Origin: Alphaproteobacteria bacterium
GTDB taxonomy: Bacteria; Pseudomonadota; Alphaproteobacteria; Rhodobacterales; Rhodobacteraceae
Assembly: GCA_030427145.1 (NCBI GenBank)
Contig: JAUHWT010000020.1
Span: 1 to 64,000, forward strand
Length of the DNA stretch: 64,000 bases
Direction of reading: 5' to 3'
A program made the position numbers and the translations under genes. Shown in pieces: positions 55,034-64,000 of the stretch (the stretch's first letter is position 1; the number at the start of each line of letters is the position of its first letter). The notes under the pieces are model-generated. The model was given only the letters and a program-made list of their open reading frames with translations. It was not told the origin of the DNA and searched no databases.

Positions 55034-56161
55034 ATGTTCAGTATGGAGGTAAAATTGGAAACCGAGAAATTTCGTGGGTGCCGCTGGACCGCTCTGATGG
55101 CGGCGGTGCTGGGCCTGGTGCTTTTGTGTTCCATGAACACGGCGCAGGCGCAGGGTGATCCCTTCGCGCCGGGCTGGGATCTGAACCTGGAGAGATCGAG
55201 CCTGGCCTATCAGTCGATTAAAAAGACCTCGGACGGACAGCTGAAGGTGGAGTCCAATTCCTTCGCCTCGTTTGACGCCGGTATCGAGCCTGGCGGCGAG
55301 GTGAACATGACGGTGCAGCTGGACTCGGTGGACACCAAGGTGGACCTCCGGAACGTGCGGATGCGCTTTCTGTTCTTTGAGACCTTCCGCTTCCCCGAAG
55401 CGACCATTTCGATGCGGCTGACGCCGGCCATGGTGGCGGATTTACCGGAAAAACGACGTAAAGTCATGACGTTACCGTTTGTTTTTGATTTTCATGGTGT
55501 GCAGGCCGACATGGTGGCCGAGGTTGCGGTAACGCTGCTGGACGAGGAGCGGGTTTCGGTGGCGTCGATCACGCCGGTGTCCATCGGGGTCGCGGATTTC
55601 GGTATGCTGGAGAACCTCACCAAACTGGAGCAGGCCGTAGGGGGTGTCGAGATCGTGCCGTCCGGCACAGTCACGTTTGATCTGCATTTCACGCGTCGCG
55701 AGATGGCGGTGGAGCCGGAGGCGCCGGAACCCGTGGAGGAGGCGCCGGTGGCGACCTCGTTCGCGCTGGAGCCGGAGGGGGATTTCTCGGCCGAGGCCTG
55801 TGCCGGCCGGTTTGAGGTTCTGTCGCGCACCGGCAACATCTACTTCCGCCGGGCCAGTTCGCGTCTGCAGGAGGACAGCTTCCCTCTGCTGCGGTCCGTG
55901 GTGGACATTGTGGCGCGTTGCCCCGAGCTGCGGGTGGTGATCGCGGGGCACACGGACTCGGATGGATCGGATGATGCCAACATGTGGCTGTCCCAGGCGC
56001 GGGCGCAGTCCGTCGTGGACTACCTGGTGCAGAACGGCATCCAGCGGGATCAGCTTCGGGCCGTTGGATATGGTGAGACCGCGCCGGTGGTTCCGAACAC
56101 CAGCGAGTACAACAAAAGCCTGAACCGCAGGATCGAGTTTTACGGGGTGTCTTCGACCTGA
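55034..56161 (+). CDS. YceI-like/OmpA fusion outer-envelope protein
   Basis: This 375-residue exported protein has a signal peptide (ending at about residue 39, NTAQA-QGDP), a YceI-like lipocalin domain (about 46-215: WDLNLERSSLAYQSIKKTSD, NVRMRFLFFETFRFPEATIS), an acidic Pro/Glu linker (about 225-245) and an OmpA-type peptidoglycan-binding domain (GNIYFRRASSRLQEDSFPLL, VIAGHTDSDGSDDANMWLSQ, NKSLNRRIEF). The YceI part should bind a hydrophobic ligand such as a quinone, while the OmpA part ties it to the wall. ATG at 55034 has AGAAGGA upstream; a second ATG is at 55043. Confidence 0.85.
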   Translation: MFSMEVKLETEKFRGCRWTALMAAVLGLVLLCSMNTAQAQGDPFAPGWDLNLERSSLAYQSIKKTSDGQLKVESNSFASFDAGIEPGGEVNMTVQLDSVDTKVDLRNVRMRFLFFETFRFPEATISMRLTPAMVADLPEKRRKVMTLPFVFDFHGVQADMVAEVAVTLLDEERVSVASITPVSIGVADFGMLENLTKLEQAVGGVEIVPSGTVTFDLHFTRREMAVEPEAPEPVEEAPVATSFALEPEGDFSAEACAGRFEVLSRTGNIYFRRASSRLQEDSFPLLRSVVDIVARCPELRVVIAGHTDSDGSDDANMWLSQARAQSVVDYLVQNGIQRDQLRAVGYGETAPVVPNTSEYNKSLNRRIEFYGVSST

Positions 56162-56291
56162 GCGGGTAGTCTTGCCCGCCAACTCTCCGTACGGCTGCGA
56201 ATCAATTCTGGCCAGACCTGGGCGCCCGGCGGTTTCGTCGGGCGTTCCTGACTGAAATGGCGAGTGTCAGCCCGCGGGTACAGGCGTGCCG

Positions 56292-56450
56292 TCAGCGTTT
56301 TGGGTGGTCGTCGAAACGGTCGGAGAGGATACGGTTGGCGTCGCCCTCCGGGTCCTCGTACTGGTTGTTGCGCAGGCTCCAGAGGAAGGCGCAGAGGCCG
56401 GCTCCCCCGAGGATCAGGGTCACCGGTACGAGAATGGCGAGAACATTCAT
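56292..56450 (-). CDS. ccoS: cbb3 oxidase maturation protein CcoS
   Basis: This 52-residue membrane protein reads MNVLAILVPVTLILGGAGLC, then FLWSLRNNQYEDPEGDANRI and LSDRFDDHPKR, the CcoS signature: one helix followed by a FLWSLRNGQYED-like motif. It is needed with CcoI for copper loading of the oxidase. Its ATG overlaps the ccoI stop (ATGA), so it is translationally coupled, and it ends the ccoGHIS unit. Confidence 0.93.
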   Translation of the reverse strand: MNVLAILVPVTLILGGAGLCAFLWSLRNNQYEDPEGDANRILSDRFDDHPKR

Positions 56451-58657
56451 TTGGTATCTCCCAGACGCATGGCGTTGAGCGAGACTGCAATGGAGCTGGC
56501 CGACATGGCAAGGGCCGCGATCAGAGGCGTGACGAAGCCCATGAACGCGATGGGTACGGTGATGATGTTGTAGCCGAATGCCAGGGCAAAGTTTTCCACG
56601 ATGCGTCGGCGAGAGGCGCGGGCGAGTTCAATGACCTCGACGATGTGATCGAGGTTTCCGCCGAGCAGGATCATGTCCGAGGCTGACCGGCTGGCCGTTA
56701 CGGCGGTGGCCGGTGAGATCGAGACATGGGCGGAGGCGAGCGCGGCGGCGTCGTTGAGGCCGTCGCCGACCATCAGCGTTTTTTGGCCTTTGTCCTCAAG
56801 CCCGTTCAGAATGTCGACTTTTTCAGGCGGTGTTGCTCCGGAGGTCCAGGTGTCGATGCCGAGTTCGCGGGCGACGGCGGCAACCGGTGCCTCGGTGTCT
56901 CCGGAAACAAGCATGACGGTGAGGCCAAGGTTTTTCAGGTCGCGGACCGCCTGCGCCGCTTCGGGGCGGGGGACGTCGCGAAAGATCAGTGGCACGGGGG
57001 CATCGTCGCCGATGCGCAGCCAGGTGGCGGTGCGGTCGCTGTGGTGGTCCGCCCCAACCCAGTCGGCCCGGCCGAGGCGAATGCGGCGGCCGTCGTGGGT
57101 TCCCTCAAGGCCGAAGCCCGGGCGCTCTTCGATGGCGTCCACCTGGGCTGGAGAGATACCGGTGCGGGCGGTGGCGTCGAGGATGGAGACGCAGAGCGGA
57201 TGGCTGCTGCCGCCTGCGATACCGGCTGCGAGGGCGAGAGTGCCGGGATCAATCTCTTCAGGGTCGATGAGCTGCGGACGGCCATTTGTGAGTGTGCCGG
57301 TTTTATCGAAAACCACCGTGTCGACGCCCGCGAGGCGTTCGAGCGCATCACCGTCGGTGAGCAGGACGCCCTTCCGGAACAGTTTCCCGGAGGCGGAGGC
57401 AAGCACGGCGGGCACCGCGAGGCCAAGGGCGCAGGGGCAGGTGATGATCAGAACGGCCGCGGCAATTGTGACGGCGAGGTACCAGTCCTGGCCAAGGATA
57501 CCCCAGCCGAGGAAAGCGGCGGCGGCGAGGATGTTGACCGTGTGGCCGTAAAAGCCGGAGGCGCGTTCGGCGATGGTGGAGTAGCGGCTGCGGCTCTGCT
57601 CGGCGCTGGCGACGAGTTCGGAGATTTCGTGCAGCAGGGTGTCCTCACCGAGCGCGTTCACGGTGATCCGTAAGGTGCCTGAAAGATTGAGCATTCCGGC
57701 GCTGACGCGTGCGCCGGGGGCGGCCTGCTCGGGCAGGGTTTCGCCGGTGAGCATGGAGCAGTCGATTTCGGAACTGCCCGATAGCACGGTGCCGTCAACG
57801 GGGATGCGTGCGTTGGCGGCGACCTCAACCACATCGCCCGGGTTCAGCGTGTCCACGGTGACGGCCTGGACGGTTCCGTCGTGGCTCACGCGCCAGGCGC
57901 GCTGGACCTCGAGCGCGGCCAGCTCGGCGGCGGCGGAGCGGGCGGATCGGCGGGTCAGGTGGGCGAGGTAGCGGCCCACGAGCAGAAAAAAGGTGAGCAT
58001 CAGGGCGGCGTCGAAGAAGGCGTGCTCGCCGGAATTTGCAGTTTCCCAGAGGCTGACGCCAACAGCCAGCAGGATGGCGGTTGAGATGGGCAGGTCCATG
58101 TCCATACGGCCGCCGCGCAGGCCGAGGATGGCGTTGCGGAAAAAGGGCTGGGCGGAGAAGGCGACAGCGGGAATGCTTATCAAGGCTGACATCCAGTGCA
58201 TGATGTCGCGGGTGGAGCCGTCCGCGCCGAACCACACGGAAAACGAAAACAGCATCACCGCCATGAGTGCGAACCCCGCAACACCGATCCGGGCGAGCAG
58301 GGCGCGTCCCACATCGTCGCGGCGGGTGGCGTCGAGAGCAGTGGAATCGAGGCGGTTGGCGGTGAACCCGGCGGATTTTAGGCTGTCGAGCAGATGGTCC
58401 TCGACATCCGGCCGGTCGGCTGCGGTGACGGTCACGCGTTTGAGGCCCAGGTTAACGCGGCAGGTCTCGACCTCGGGCAGGGCGGCGAGGCAGTCCTCCA
58501 CCCCGTTGATGCAGTTGACGCAGTGAATTTCGGGCAGGGAAAGTTCAACGCGTCGCAATGGGACGCCGTCCAGTGACCGGAACGGACCGGTGCCGCGGCT
58601 GGCGGGCATTGCGGCACAGCCTGGGCAGGCCGCTCCGGTAAAGGTGGCGTCGGTCAT
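56447..58657 (-). CDS. ccoI: Copper-translocating P-type ATPase CcoI/FixI
   Basis: This 736-residue P1B-type ATPase exports copper into the periplasm for the cbb3 oxidase. It has a Cys-rich N terminus (ACPGC), a heavy-metal-binding domain with CxxC at 46-49 (HCVNC), the transport CPC motif at 407-409, the phosphorylation motif DKTGTLTNG at 451 and the hinge MVGDGLNDAAAL. The length and N-terminal cysteines fit the FixI subgroup. It overlaps ccoS and fixH by 4 bases at each end. Confidence 0.97.
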   Translation of the reverse strand: MTDATFTGAACPGCAAMPASRGTGPFRSLDGVPLRRVELSLPEIHCVNCINGVEDCLAALPEVETCRVNLGLKRVTVTAADRPDVEDHLLDSLKSAGFTANRLDSTALDATRRDDVGRALLARIGVAGFALMAVMLFSFSVWFGADGSTRDIMHWMSALISIPAVAFSAQPFFRNAILGLRGGRMDMDLPISTAILLAVGVSLWETANSGEHAFFDAALMLTFFLLVGRYLAHLTRRSARSAAAELAALEVQRAWRVSHDGTVQAVTVDTLNPGDVVEVAANARIPVDGTVLSGSSEIDCSMLTGETLPEQAAPGARVSAGMLNLSGTLRITVNALGEDTLLHEISELVASAEQSRSRYSTIAERASGFYGHTVNILAAAAFLGWGILGQDWYLAVTIAAAVLIITCPCALGLAVPAVLASASGKLFRKGVLLTDGDALERLAGVDTVVFDKTGTLTNGRPQLIDPEEIDPGTLALAAGIAGGSSHPLCVSILDATARTGISPAQVDAIEERPGFGLEGTHDGRRIRLGRADWVGADHHSDRTATWLRIGDDAPVPLIFRDVPRPEAAQAVRDLKNLGLTVMLVSGDTEAPVAAVARELGIDTWTSGATPPEKVDILNGLEDKGQKTLMVGDGLNDAAALASAHVSISPATAVTASRSASDMILLGGNLDHIVEVIELARASRRRIVENFALAFGYNIITVPIAFMGFVTPLIAALAMSASSIAVSLNAMRLGDTK

Positions 58658-59124
58658 TTTGGTGCGGGGACGTAGAGGTTCAGCCGCTGCCGGAAGGTTT
58701 CGCCCTCAAAATCCGTAGCCTCAATCTCGGCCCGCCAGATGCCGGGGGCAAGGTCGGCGGTCGCGGTGTACCCGTCCGGTCCGGCGATGAGCGCAGGCTG
58801 AATGTCGTCGCGCTCGGTGGTGGGTCGGCCAATGGTCAGGTCGAGCGATGCGGGGCGCACGATACGCCCCTCACTGTCACGCATGGCGAGCGTCACGGTG
58901 CCGTCCGCGTAGTCGAGGTTCAGGCTCCAGCCGAGGGCCTCCTGGGCCTCGCGGTTGCGGTCGAAGGACTGGCTTGCGACGTAGCTGTTGGGAACCACGA
59001 GGCCTGAGAACGTGCTGACGGCATTGAAGAGCAGCGTGAGGTTGGCCGCGAGGATCACGCCGAAAAACAGCGCGAAGATCAGGGCCACGTCCCGTCCGGT
59101 GAGAGGTCTTCCGCGGCTGTTCAT
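58654..59124 (-). CDS. ccoH: FixH/CcoH cbb3 oxidase assembly protein
   Basis: This 156-residue membrane protein has an N-terminal helix (DVALIFALFFGVILAANLTL) and the FixH-type periplasmic domain (VVPNSYVASQSFDRNREAQE, LGWSLNLDYADGTVTLAMRD). It is required for cbb3 oxidase assembly. Four-base overlaps with ccoG and ccoI show tight coupling. Confidence 0.94.
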   Translation of the reverse strand: MNSRGRPLTGRDVALIFALFFGVILAANLTLLFNAVSTFSGLVVPNSYVASQSFDRNREAQEALGWSLNLDYADGTVTLAMRDSEGRIVRPASLDLTIGRPTTERDDIQPALIAGPDGYTATADLAPGIWRAEIEATDFEGETFRQRLNLYVPAPK

Positions 59125-60554
59125 CGTCCCGTTCCCTGGAATATTGTCGGCTCGCTGGCCGTGGTTTCCGAGTTTTCGTCGCTTACCGTCATTACGATTT
59201 CCGTTGCCCCGGCGGTTGCCGCGCCGCTGTTGGCGGGTGCGGTCAGGTACACCCTCTGACGCAGGGTTTCATCGGCCGGTACGGTGACGGAGCGCGTGTC
59301 CTGTCCCTGGAGTTCGAGGACCATGTTGCGGCTGCCCTCCAGCGAGATTTCAAGGTCGCGGTCGAAACCCGTCATGTTGCGAAGCCTCAGTTCATATGCG
59401 TTGCGAACGGAGCCGTCCGACAGGACCACGTTCACCGGATTACGGACCGGTTCGATGGAAAAGGCAAGATCGGTGCGCATCACAAGAGCGGCAATGAGAC
59501 CAAGGCCGATTGCCCCCCACAGGGCCGTGTAGACGATGATGCGCGGACGCAGGATGCGCCGGATAATGGAGACGGAGGTGCCGCCCCTGGTCTCGGTTTC
59601 CTGGTCCTCAACGGTCACGTAGTCGATCAGACCACGGGGTTTGCCGATTTTGTCCATGACATCGTCGCAGGCGTCGATGCAGAGGGCGCAGGTGATGCAG
59701 GCCAACTGCTGGCCGTCGCGGATGTCGATGCCGGTGGGGCAGACATTCACACAGGCGGAACAGTCGATGCAGTCGCCAAGATCGGCGGCTTCCGCGGATT
59801 TGCGGTGTTTGCCGCGTGGTTCGCCGCGCCAGGCCCGGTAGCCGACGGTGATGGTCTGCTCGTCCATCATGGCGCCCTGAATGCGGGGCCAGGGGCACAT
59901 GTAGATGCAGACCTGCTCCCGCATGAACCCGCCGAAGATGAAGGTCGTCGCTGTCAGGATGAAAACGGACGCATAGGCGGTCAGGGGGGCCTGAAGGGTG
60001 AAAAGATCAACGAGCAGGGTAGGCGCGTCTGCAAAGTAGAACACCCATGCTCCGCCGGTCGCGACGGCGATCAGAAGCCATACCGTCCATTTGAACAGGC
60101 GCAGGCGGATTTTGCGGGCGTCCCATTTGGCGTTGAAGAGACGCACGCGGGCGTTTCGGTCGCCCTCGATCCAGCGTTCCACAAGGATAAAGAGGTCAGT
60201 CCAGACGGTCTGGGGGCAGGTGTAGCCGCACCAGACGCGGCCGAGCGCGGCGGTAAACAGGAAGAGCCCGAGGCCGGCCATAATGAGCAGGCCCGCCACG
60301 AAATAGAATTCCTGCGGCCAGATCTCGATGAAGAAGAAATAGAAGCGCCGGTTGGCCATATCGACCAGAACCGCCTGGTCGGGCAGGGCCGGTCCACGGT
60401 CCCAGCGCAGCCAGGGCGTGATGTAGTAGATTGCGAGGGTGATCCCCATGATCCACCACTTGAGTGTTCGGAATTTACCCGAGACGCGGCGCGGAAACAC
60501 CGGTTCGCGGGCCGCGTAGAGGCTGGGTGGTTTGGATTGCGAAACGTCCGTCAC
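59121..60554 (-). CDS. ccoG: Cytochrome c oxidase accessory protein CcoG
   Basis: This 477-residue inner-membrane protein (FixG/RdxA family) has about five helices and two 4Fe-4S cluster motifs (CIDCSACVNVCP at about 262-273 and CITCALCIDAC at 286-296). In the family it reduces copper for insertion into the cbb3 oxidase. A C-terminal periplasmic immunoglobulin-like domain follows. It starts the ccoGHIS unit; 85 bases separate it from ccoP, with a hairpin between them. Confidence 0.96.
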   Translation of the reverse strand: MTDVSQSKPPSLYAAREPVFPRRVSGKFRTLKWWIMGITLAIYYITPWLRWDRGPALPDQAVLVDMANRRFYFFFIEIWPQEFYFVAGLLIMAGLGLFLFTAALGRVWCGYTCPQTVWTDLFILVERWIEGDRNARVRLFNAKWDARKIRLRLFKWTVWLLIAVATGGAWVFYFADAPTLLVDLFTLQAPLTAYASVFILTATTFIFGGFMREQVCIYMCPWPRIQGAMMDEQTITVGYRAWRGEPRGKHRKSAEAADLGDCIDCSACVNVCPTGIDIRDGQQLACITCALCIDACDDVMDKIGKPRGLIDYVTVEDQETETRGGTSVSIIRRILRPRIIVYTALWGAIGLGLIAALVMRTDLAFSIEPVRNPVNVVLSDGSVRNAYELRLRNMTGFDRDLEISLEGSRNMVLELQGQDTRSVTVPADETLRQRVYLTAPANSGAATAGATEIVMTVSDENSETTASEPTIFQGTGR

Positions 60555-60574
60555 GGAACTGTCCTTACCCGGTT

Positions 60575-60601
60575 ACACCCGAACCCATAAGGTTCGGGTG
60601 T
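60575..60601 (-). terminator. Stem-loop between ccoP and ccoG
   Basis: A perfect 11-bp stem ACACCCGAACC/GGTTCGGGTGT with a 5-base loop lies between the oxidase genes and the assembly genes. It has no T run, so it may be a processing or partial-termination site that lowers expression of ccoGHIS relative to ccoNOQP. Confidence 0.5.
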
Positions 60602-60639
60602 GTTTGTCGATCCGGGCGGTGGCTCCCTCCAGGGAGGGA

Positions 60640-61512
60640 TTACTGGCCGCCGCCCAGTGTATGTACGTAGATCGCGGCTTTGCGGATGTCCTCATCCGAC
60701 AGACGGCCACCAAACGCGGGCATGATGCCGAAACGCGAGTCATGGATGGTGTTCGCGATGGATTCCGGGTCGCCGCCATAGAGCCAGATGCTGTCCGTGA
60801 GGTTCGGCGCACCCTGGTCCTGCATTCCCCTGCCGTCCTCGCCGTGACAGACGCTGCAGTTGTCCATGAACAGTTCGGTTCCGGCGGTGGCCGCTTCGGC
60901 GTCATGCTCCTGGTTGGAGAGGGACAGGACGTACTGGACGAGGCTGTTGATCTCCTCCTCCTCCAGAATGTCGCCAAAGGCGGGCATCTGGCTGTAGCGG
61001 GTGTCCGGGTCCTCCTCATAGCGGATGCCATGGGTCAGGGTCTGCTGGATGTCGGTAAGCGTACCGCCCCAGAGCCAGTCATCGTCCAAAAGGTTGGGAT
61101 AACCGCCAACCGCACCCGCCGCACCGGCGCCGTGACACTGGGAGCAGTAGTTGCGGAAGATCGCGCCACCACCGGCGGTGGCAAAGCGCAGAAGCTCGGG
61201 GTCCTCAACCACTGATGCGATTTCCATGTTCGCAAGGCGTTCGTCGAGCGGGGCGTTGACCTCGTTCGCGGCGGCCAGTTCCTGGGCGACCTCCTCGCGG
61301 CTGGAATAGCCGAGAATGCCGGGAGTGGCGCTGTTTATCATGGGCCAGGCCGGCATAAAGATGGTGTAGATGATCGCCCAGACGATGGTGATGTAGAAGG
61401 TGATCAGCCACCAGCGCGGCATCGGCGTGTCGAGTTCGCGGATGCCGTCCCACTCATGCCCGGTGGTTTCGGTGTTTGTTGCGGTATCGATTTCTCTTTT
61501 GTTATCGGCCAT
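60640..61512 (-). CDS. ccoP: cbb3 oxidase dihaem subunit CcoP
   Basis: This 290-residue membrane-anchored cytochrome c has one N-terminal helix (WWLITFYITIVWAIIYTIFM) and two haem-c motifs, CSQCH at 123-127 and CSVCH at 219-223, each followed by the PAFG-Met ligand. It passes electrons to CcoO and CcoN. The ATG at 61512 is chosen; it overlaps the end of ccoQ by 11 bases. The N-terminal 27 residues are hydrophilic and Thr/Glu-rich. Confidence 0.97.
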   Translation of the reverse strand: MADNKREIDTATNTETTGHEWDGIRELDTPMPRWWLITFYITIVWAIIYTIFMPAWPMINSATPGILGYSSREEVAQELAAANEVNAPLDERLANMEIASVVEDPELLRFATAGGGAIFRNYCSQCHGAGAAGAVGGYPNLLDDDWLWGGTLTDIQQTLTHGIRYEEDPDTRYSQMPAFGDILEEEEINSLVQYVLSLSNQEHDAEAATAGTELFMDNCSVCHGEDGRGMQDQGAPNLTDSIWLYGGDPESIANTIHDSRFGIMPAFGGRLSDEDIRKAAIYVHTLGGGQ

Positions 61513-61705
61513 TACCGTCACCCCCTGGCATGTCCTCGTCACCCTTTGGCATGTCCTCGTTCCGGAAAATCATGTTTGCACTGTCGTCGTGGACCTTTTT
61601 GGACCCAGGTCGGAACACCCAGAGGACAACGGCCAGAAAGAACAGGAACAGTCCGGCCATTGCCCAGCTGTCGGCGAAAGCCCGAAGGCTTGTGTAGGTT
61701 TCCAT
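61502..61705 (-). CDS. ccoQ: cbb3 oxidase subunit CcoQ
   Basis: This 67-residue protein has one helix (AMAGLFLFFLAVVLWVFRPG), the standard CcoQ feature, and a longer than usual hydrophilic tail ending in a 7-residue direct repeat (EDMPKGD-EDMPGGD). The DNA for this tail has a 21-bp period. Its stop lies inside the start of ccoP. The protein stabilises the oxidase. Confidence 0.92.
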   Translation of the reverse strand: METYTSLRAFADSWAMAGLFLFFLAVVLWVFRPGSKKVHDDSANMIFRNEDMPKGDEDMPGGDGNGR

Positions 61706-61714
61706 ATCAGCCCC

Positions 61715-62446
61715 CTAACGTGACTGGTCCGGCTCGAAGGTCGAGAAATCGACCAGCGTGCCAAGCATCTGGAGGTAGGCGATGACCGCGTCGAGCTCGG
61801 TAATGCGGCCTGTATCGCCATCGAAGTAGCGGGCCTGTGCACCGGGATACCGCTCAAGCAGGCCGTCGACGTCACCGTTGTCCGGGTCGGCCTGGGCGCG
61901 GAAGTCGGCTTTGGCCGCCTCGATCATTTCATCCGTATAGGGAACGCCCGTGAACTGGTGCGTTTCCATGACCTGACCGATGTACTCGCTGCTGACGGTT
62001 GTCCGCTCGAGATGCGGGTAGGCGGGCATGATCGATTCCGGGACAAGGTCGCGGGGATTGTACATGTGACCCACGTGCCATTCGTCGGAATAGCGGCCAC
62101 CCACGCGCGCAAGGTCCGGACCGGTGCGTTTCGATCCCCACTGGAAGGGCCGGTCGTACTGGGATTCGGCCGCGAGCGAGTAGTGGCCGTAGCGCTCGAC
62201 CTCCGCTCGCATCGGGCGGATCATCTGGCTGTGGCAAACGTAGCAGCCCTCACGGACGTAGATGTCGCGACCCGCAAGTTCCAGCGGCGCGTAGGGGCGC
62301 ACCCCTTCCACATCTTCGATCGTGTTCTCGAGGTAGAAGAGAGGCACGATCTGAACGATGCCGCCGATGGTGACCACAAGGAAGCTGAGCACGAGAAGCA
62401 GAAACGCGTTGCGCTCAATGATGCCGTGTTTTGAAAGTAGTGACAT
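61715..62446 (-). CDS. ccoO: cbb3 oxidase monohaem subunit CcoO
   Basis: This 243-residue membrane-anchored cytochrome c has an N-terminal helix ([20 protein letters not shown]) and a single haem motif CYVCH at 68-72, followed by QMIRP. It takes electrons from the CcoP haems to the haem-copper core. It begins 13 bases after ccoN. Confidence 0.97.
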   Translation of the reverse strand: MSLLSKHGIIERNAFLLLVLSFLVVTIGGIVQIVPLFYLENTIEDVEGVRPYAPLELAGRDIYVREGCYVCHSQMIRPMRAEVERYGHYSLAAESQYDRPFQWGSKRTGPDLARVGGRYSDEWHVGHMYNPRDLVPESIMPAYPHLERTTVSSEYIGQVMETHQFTGVPYTDEMIEAAKADFRAQADPDNGDVDGLLERYPGAQARYFDGDTGRITELDAVIAYLQMLGTLVDFSTFEPDQSR

Positions 62447-62459
62447 GTTCCGGGCCTCC

Positions 62460-64000
62460 CTATTCCGCCGGAACCGCTTGCGCGGGTCTGGATGTGGATG
62501 TGGCCCCGGTGGCCGTCTTCCAAAGGTTGTAACACATGATCACTCCTCCAGCGAGGTAGAGCACCCCACCGAGGCCGCGGACCACATACATCGGGAATTT
62601 CGCCGCGACGGTGTCCGCAAAGCTGTTGATCAGGAAGCCCTGGTCGTCGACCTCACGCCACATCAGACCTTCCATAATGCCGGTGACCCACATGGAGGCG
62701 GCGTAGAGGACGATGCCGATGGTGGCGAGCCAGAAGTGCCAGCTGACGAGTGACAGGCTGTAGAGACCGTCACGTTTCCACAGACGCGGCACAAGGAAAT
62801 AGAGCGCGCCGAAGGTGATCATTCCGTTCCAGCCAAGAGCGCCGGAATGCACGTGACCAATGGTCCAGTCGGTGTAGTGGCTGAGGCTGTTGACCGCCTT
62901 GATGGACATCATCGGACCTTCAAAGGTGGACATGCCGTAGAAGCCCACGGATATCACCAGGATACGCAGAACCGGGTCGGTGCGCAGTTTGTCCCATGCG
63001 CCCTGAAGGGTCATCAGGCCGTTGATCATGCCACCCCAGGACGGCATCCAGAGCACGACGGACATCACCATGCCCAGTGTCTGTGCCCAGTCGGGCAGGG
63101 CGGTGTAGTGCAGGTGGTGCGGTCCGGCCCAGATGTAGAGAAAGATCAGGGCCCAGAAGTGGATGATCGAGAGTTTGTAGCTGTAGACCGGGCGGTTCGC
63201 CTGTTTCGGGATGAAGTAGTACATCATCCCCAGGAAGCCCGCGGTCAGGAAGAAGCCCACGGCGTTGTGGCCGTACCACCACTGAACCATCGCGCCCTGT
63301 ACGCCCGGGAAGAGTGTCACGGACTGTGAGGACCAGATCGACACGGGAACCGCGAGGTTGTTCACGACGTGCAGCATGGCCACGGTCACGATGAAGCTGA
63401 GGAAGAACCAGTTGGCCACGTAGATGTGGGGTTCCTTGCGCTTCACGATGGTGCCGAGGAACACGGCCAGATAGGCCACCCAGACAATGGTCAGCCACAG
63501 GTCAACATACCATTCGGGTTCGGCATATTCCTTGCTCTGCGTGCCGCCGAGGATGTAGCCGGTGGCCGCCAGAACGATGAAGAGCTGGTAACCCCAGAAC
63601 ACGAACCAGGCGAGATTGCCGCCCCAAAGACGGGCGGCGGTAGTGCGCTGAACCACGTAAAAAGACGTACAGATCAGGGCGTTACCGCCGAATGCGAAGA
63701 TGACCGCGCTGGTGTGAAGCGGACGGAGACGGCCGAAGGTGGTCCAGGGAAGATCGAAGTTGAGGCTCGGGAAGGCGAGCTGGAAGGCGATGAACGTGCC
63801 GGCGGCAAATCCAACCACACCCCAGAAGGCGGTTGCGATCACGCCATACCGGATGACGTCGTCCATGTACTCGTGTTCGAGGGCCGCTTTGGGTGCTGCC
63901 GGGGCATCCGCGGTGCGGATGGCATGGAGAAACGCCCATGCCGATACCGCCATCAACAGAAATGCATGGAAGCGGTAGACTTCCTCATGCCCCCAGTTTG
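62460..64000 (-). CDS. ccoN: cbb3 oxidase catalytic subunit CcoN (5' end cut by window edge)
   Basis: This is the haem-copper core subunit of the cbb3 terminal oxidase, reducing oxygen to water under low oxygen. The frame stays open to base 64000, reading [23 protein letters not shown] at the edge, so the true start lies beyond it and no start codon can be assigned. Haem and copper histidines are visible: [39 protein letters not shown] and [16 protein letters not shown]. The remaining length and order of helices match CcoN. Its promoter, where FnrL control would be expected, is outside the window. Confidence 0.95.
   Translation of the reverse strand, partial: NWGHEEVYRFHAFLLMAVSAWAFLHAIRTADAPAAPKAALEHEYMDDVIRYGVIATAFWGVVGFAAGTFIAFQLAFPSLNFDLPWTTFGRLRPLHTSAVIFAFGGNALICTSFYVVQRTTAARLWGGNLAWFVFWGYQLFIVLAATGYILGGTQSKEYAEPEWYVDLWLTIVWVAYLAVFLGTIVKRKEPHIYVANWFFLSFIVTVAMLHVVNNLAVPVSIWSSQSVTLFPGVQGAMVQWWYGHNAVGFFLTAGFLGMMYYFIPKQANRPVYSYKLSIIHFWALIFLYIWAGPHHLHYTALPDWAQTLGMVMSVVLWMPSWGGMINGLMTLQGAWDKLRTDPVLRILVISVGFYGMSTFEGPMMSIKAVNSLSHYTDWTIGHVHSGALGWNGMITFGALYFLVPRLWKRDGLYSLSLVSWHFWLATIGIVLYAASMWVTGIMEGLMWREVDDQGFLINSFADTVAAKFPMYVVRGLGGVLYLAGGVIMCYNLWKTATGATSTSRPAQAVPAE

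Noticed and set aside
54237-55034. A plus-strand frame of 265 codons ending at the YceI-OmpA start
   Set aside because: Most of it is antisense to the haem-motif protein and its end has no family resemblance; the composition is that of a shadow frame.

Overview
This is a high-GC chromosomal window from an alphaproteobacterium, most likely a member of the Rhodobacterales (Roseobacter/Rhodobacter type). The reasons are the complete alphaproteobacterial tad/cpa pilus locus, a cbb3 oxidase cluster in the order ccoNOQP-ccoGHIS, the neighbourhood isoaspartyl methyltransferase-tolC-PopZ-like-valS, perfect matches to FnrL-type and CtrA-type sites, and a LOV histidine kinase of the HWE/HisKA_2 kind. 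No genus is claimed. No rRNA, tRNA, CRISPR array, prophage or intact insertion sequence was seen.

Layout. 0-12 kb holds housekeeping and stand-alone genes: carB (-), a TetR regulator (-), aspS (+), a GGDEF-EAL membrane protein (+), a TetR/EamA-exporter pair (+) and an SCP2-type thiolase (-). 12-25 kb is the tad locus for Flp pili: flp, cpaB, cpaC, cpaD, cpaE/tadZ, cpaF/tadA, tadB, tadC, a reverse-strand tadD, then cpaA/tadV and three pseudopilin-like or VWA proteins. 25-34 kb holds a PCMT-family methyltransferase, tolC, a small PopZ-like protein, a lone molybdopterin dehydrogenase subunit (-), valS and a HisC-like aminotransferase. 34-36 kb is an AT-rich interval with a membrane pentapeptide-repeat protein. 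36-46 kb holds two tandem glycine-zipper lipoproteins, a class V aminotransferase, an ABC exporter, ygfZ, an inositol monophosphatase, two tandem EF-hand proteins, yaeQ, htpX, rpmB, meaB and a DUF3108 protein. 46-56 kb holds hrpB, a glutamate dehydrogenase, the LOV kinase, tusA, ccdA, folA, an undescribed membrane protein with three 19-residue repeats and one haem-c motif, and a YceI-OmpA fusion. 56-64 kb is the cbb3 oxidase cluster on the minus strand; ccoN runs off the right edge.

How the genes fit together. The cco cluster encodes the microaerobic terminal oxidase (CcoNOQP) and its copper-loading and assembly factors (CcoGHIS); CcdA supports cytochrome c maturation. The tad locus builds a type IVb pilus and carries two CtrA-like boxes in its regulatory regions; a perfect CtrA-type palindrome precedes the LOV kinase. 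A perfect FNR-type box lies between tetR and aspS. These point to control by oxygen and by the CtrA regulon, but this is inferred from motifs alone.

Points that most deserve a second look: a 35-bp sequence shared in inverted orientation between a 21-bp-periodic intergenic repeat (10.65 kb) and an in-frame heptad expansion inside the HisC-like gene (33.7 kb); the haem-motif/19-residue-repeat protein; the AT-rich pentapeptide gene; and a switch of GC skew near 12 kb.
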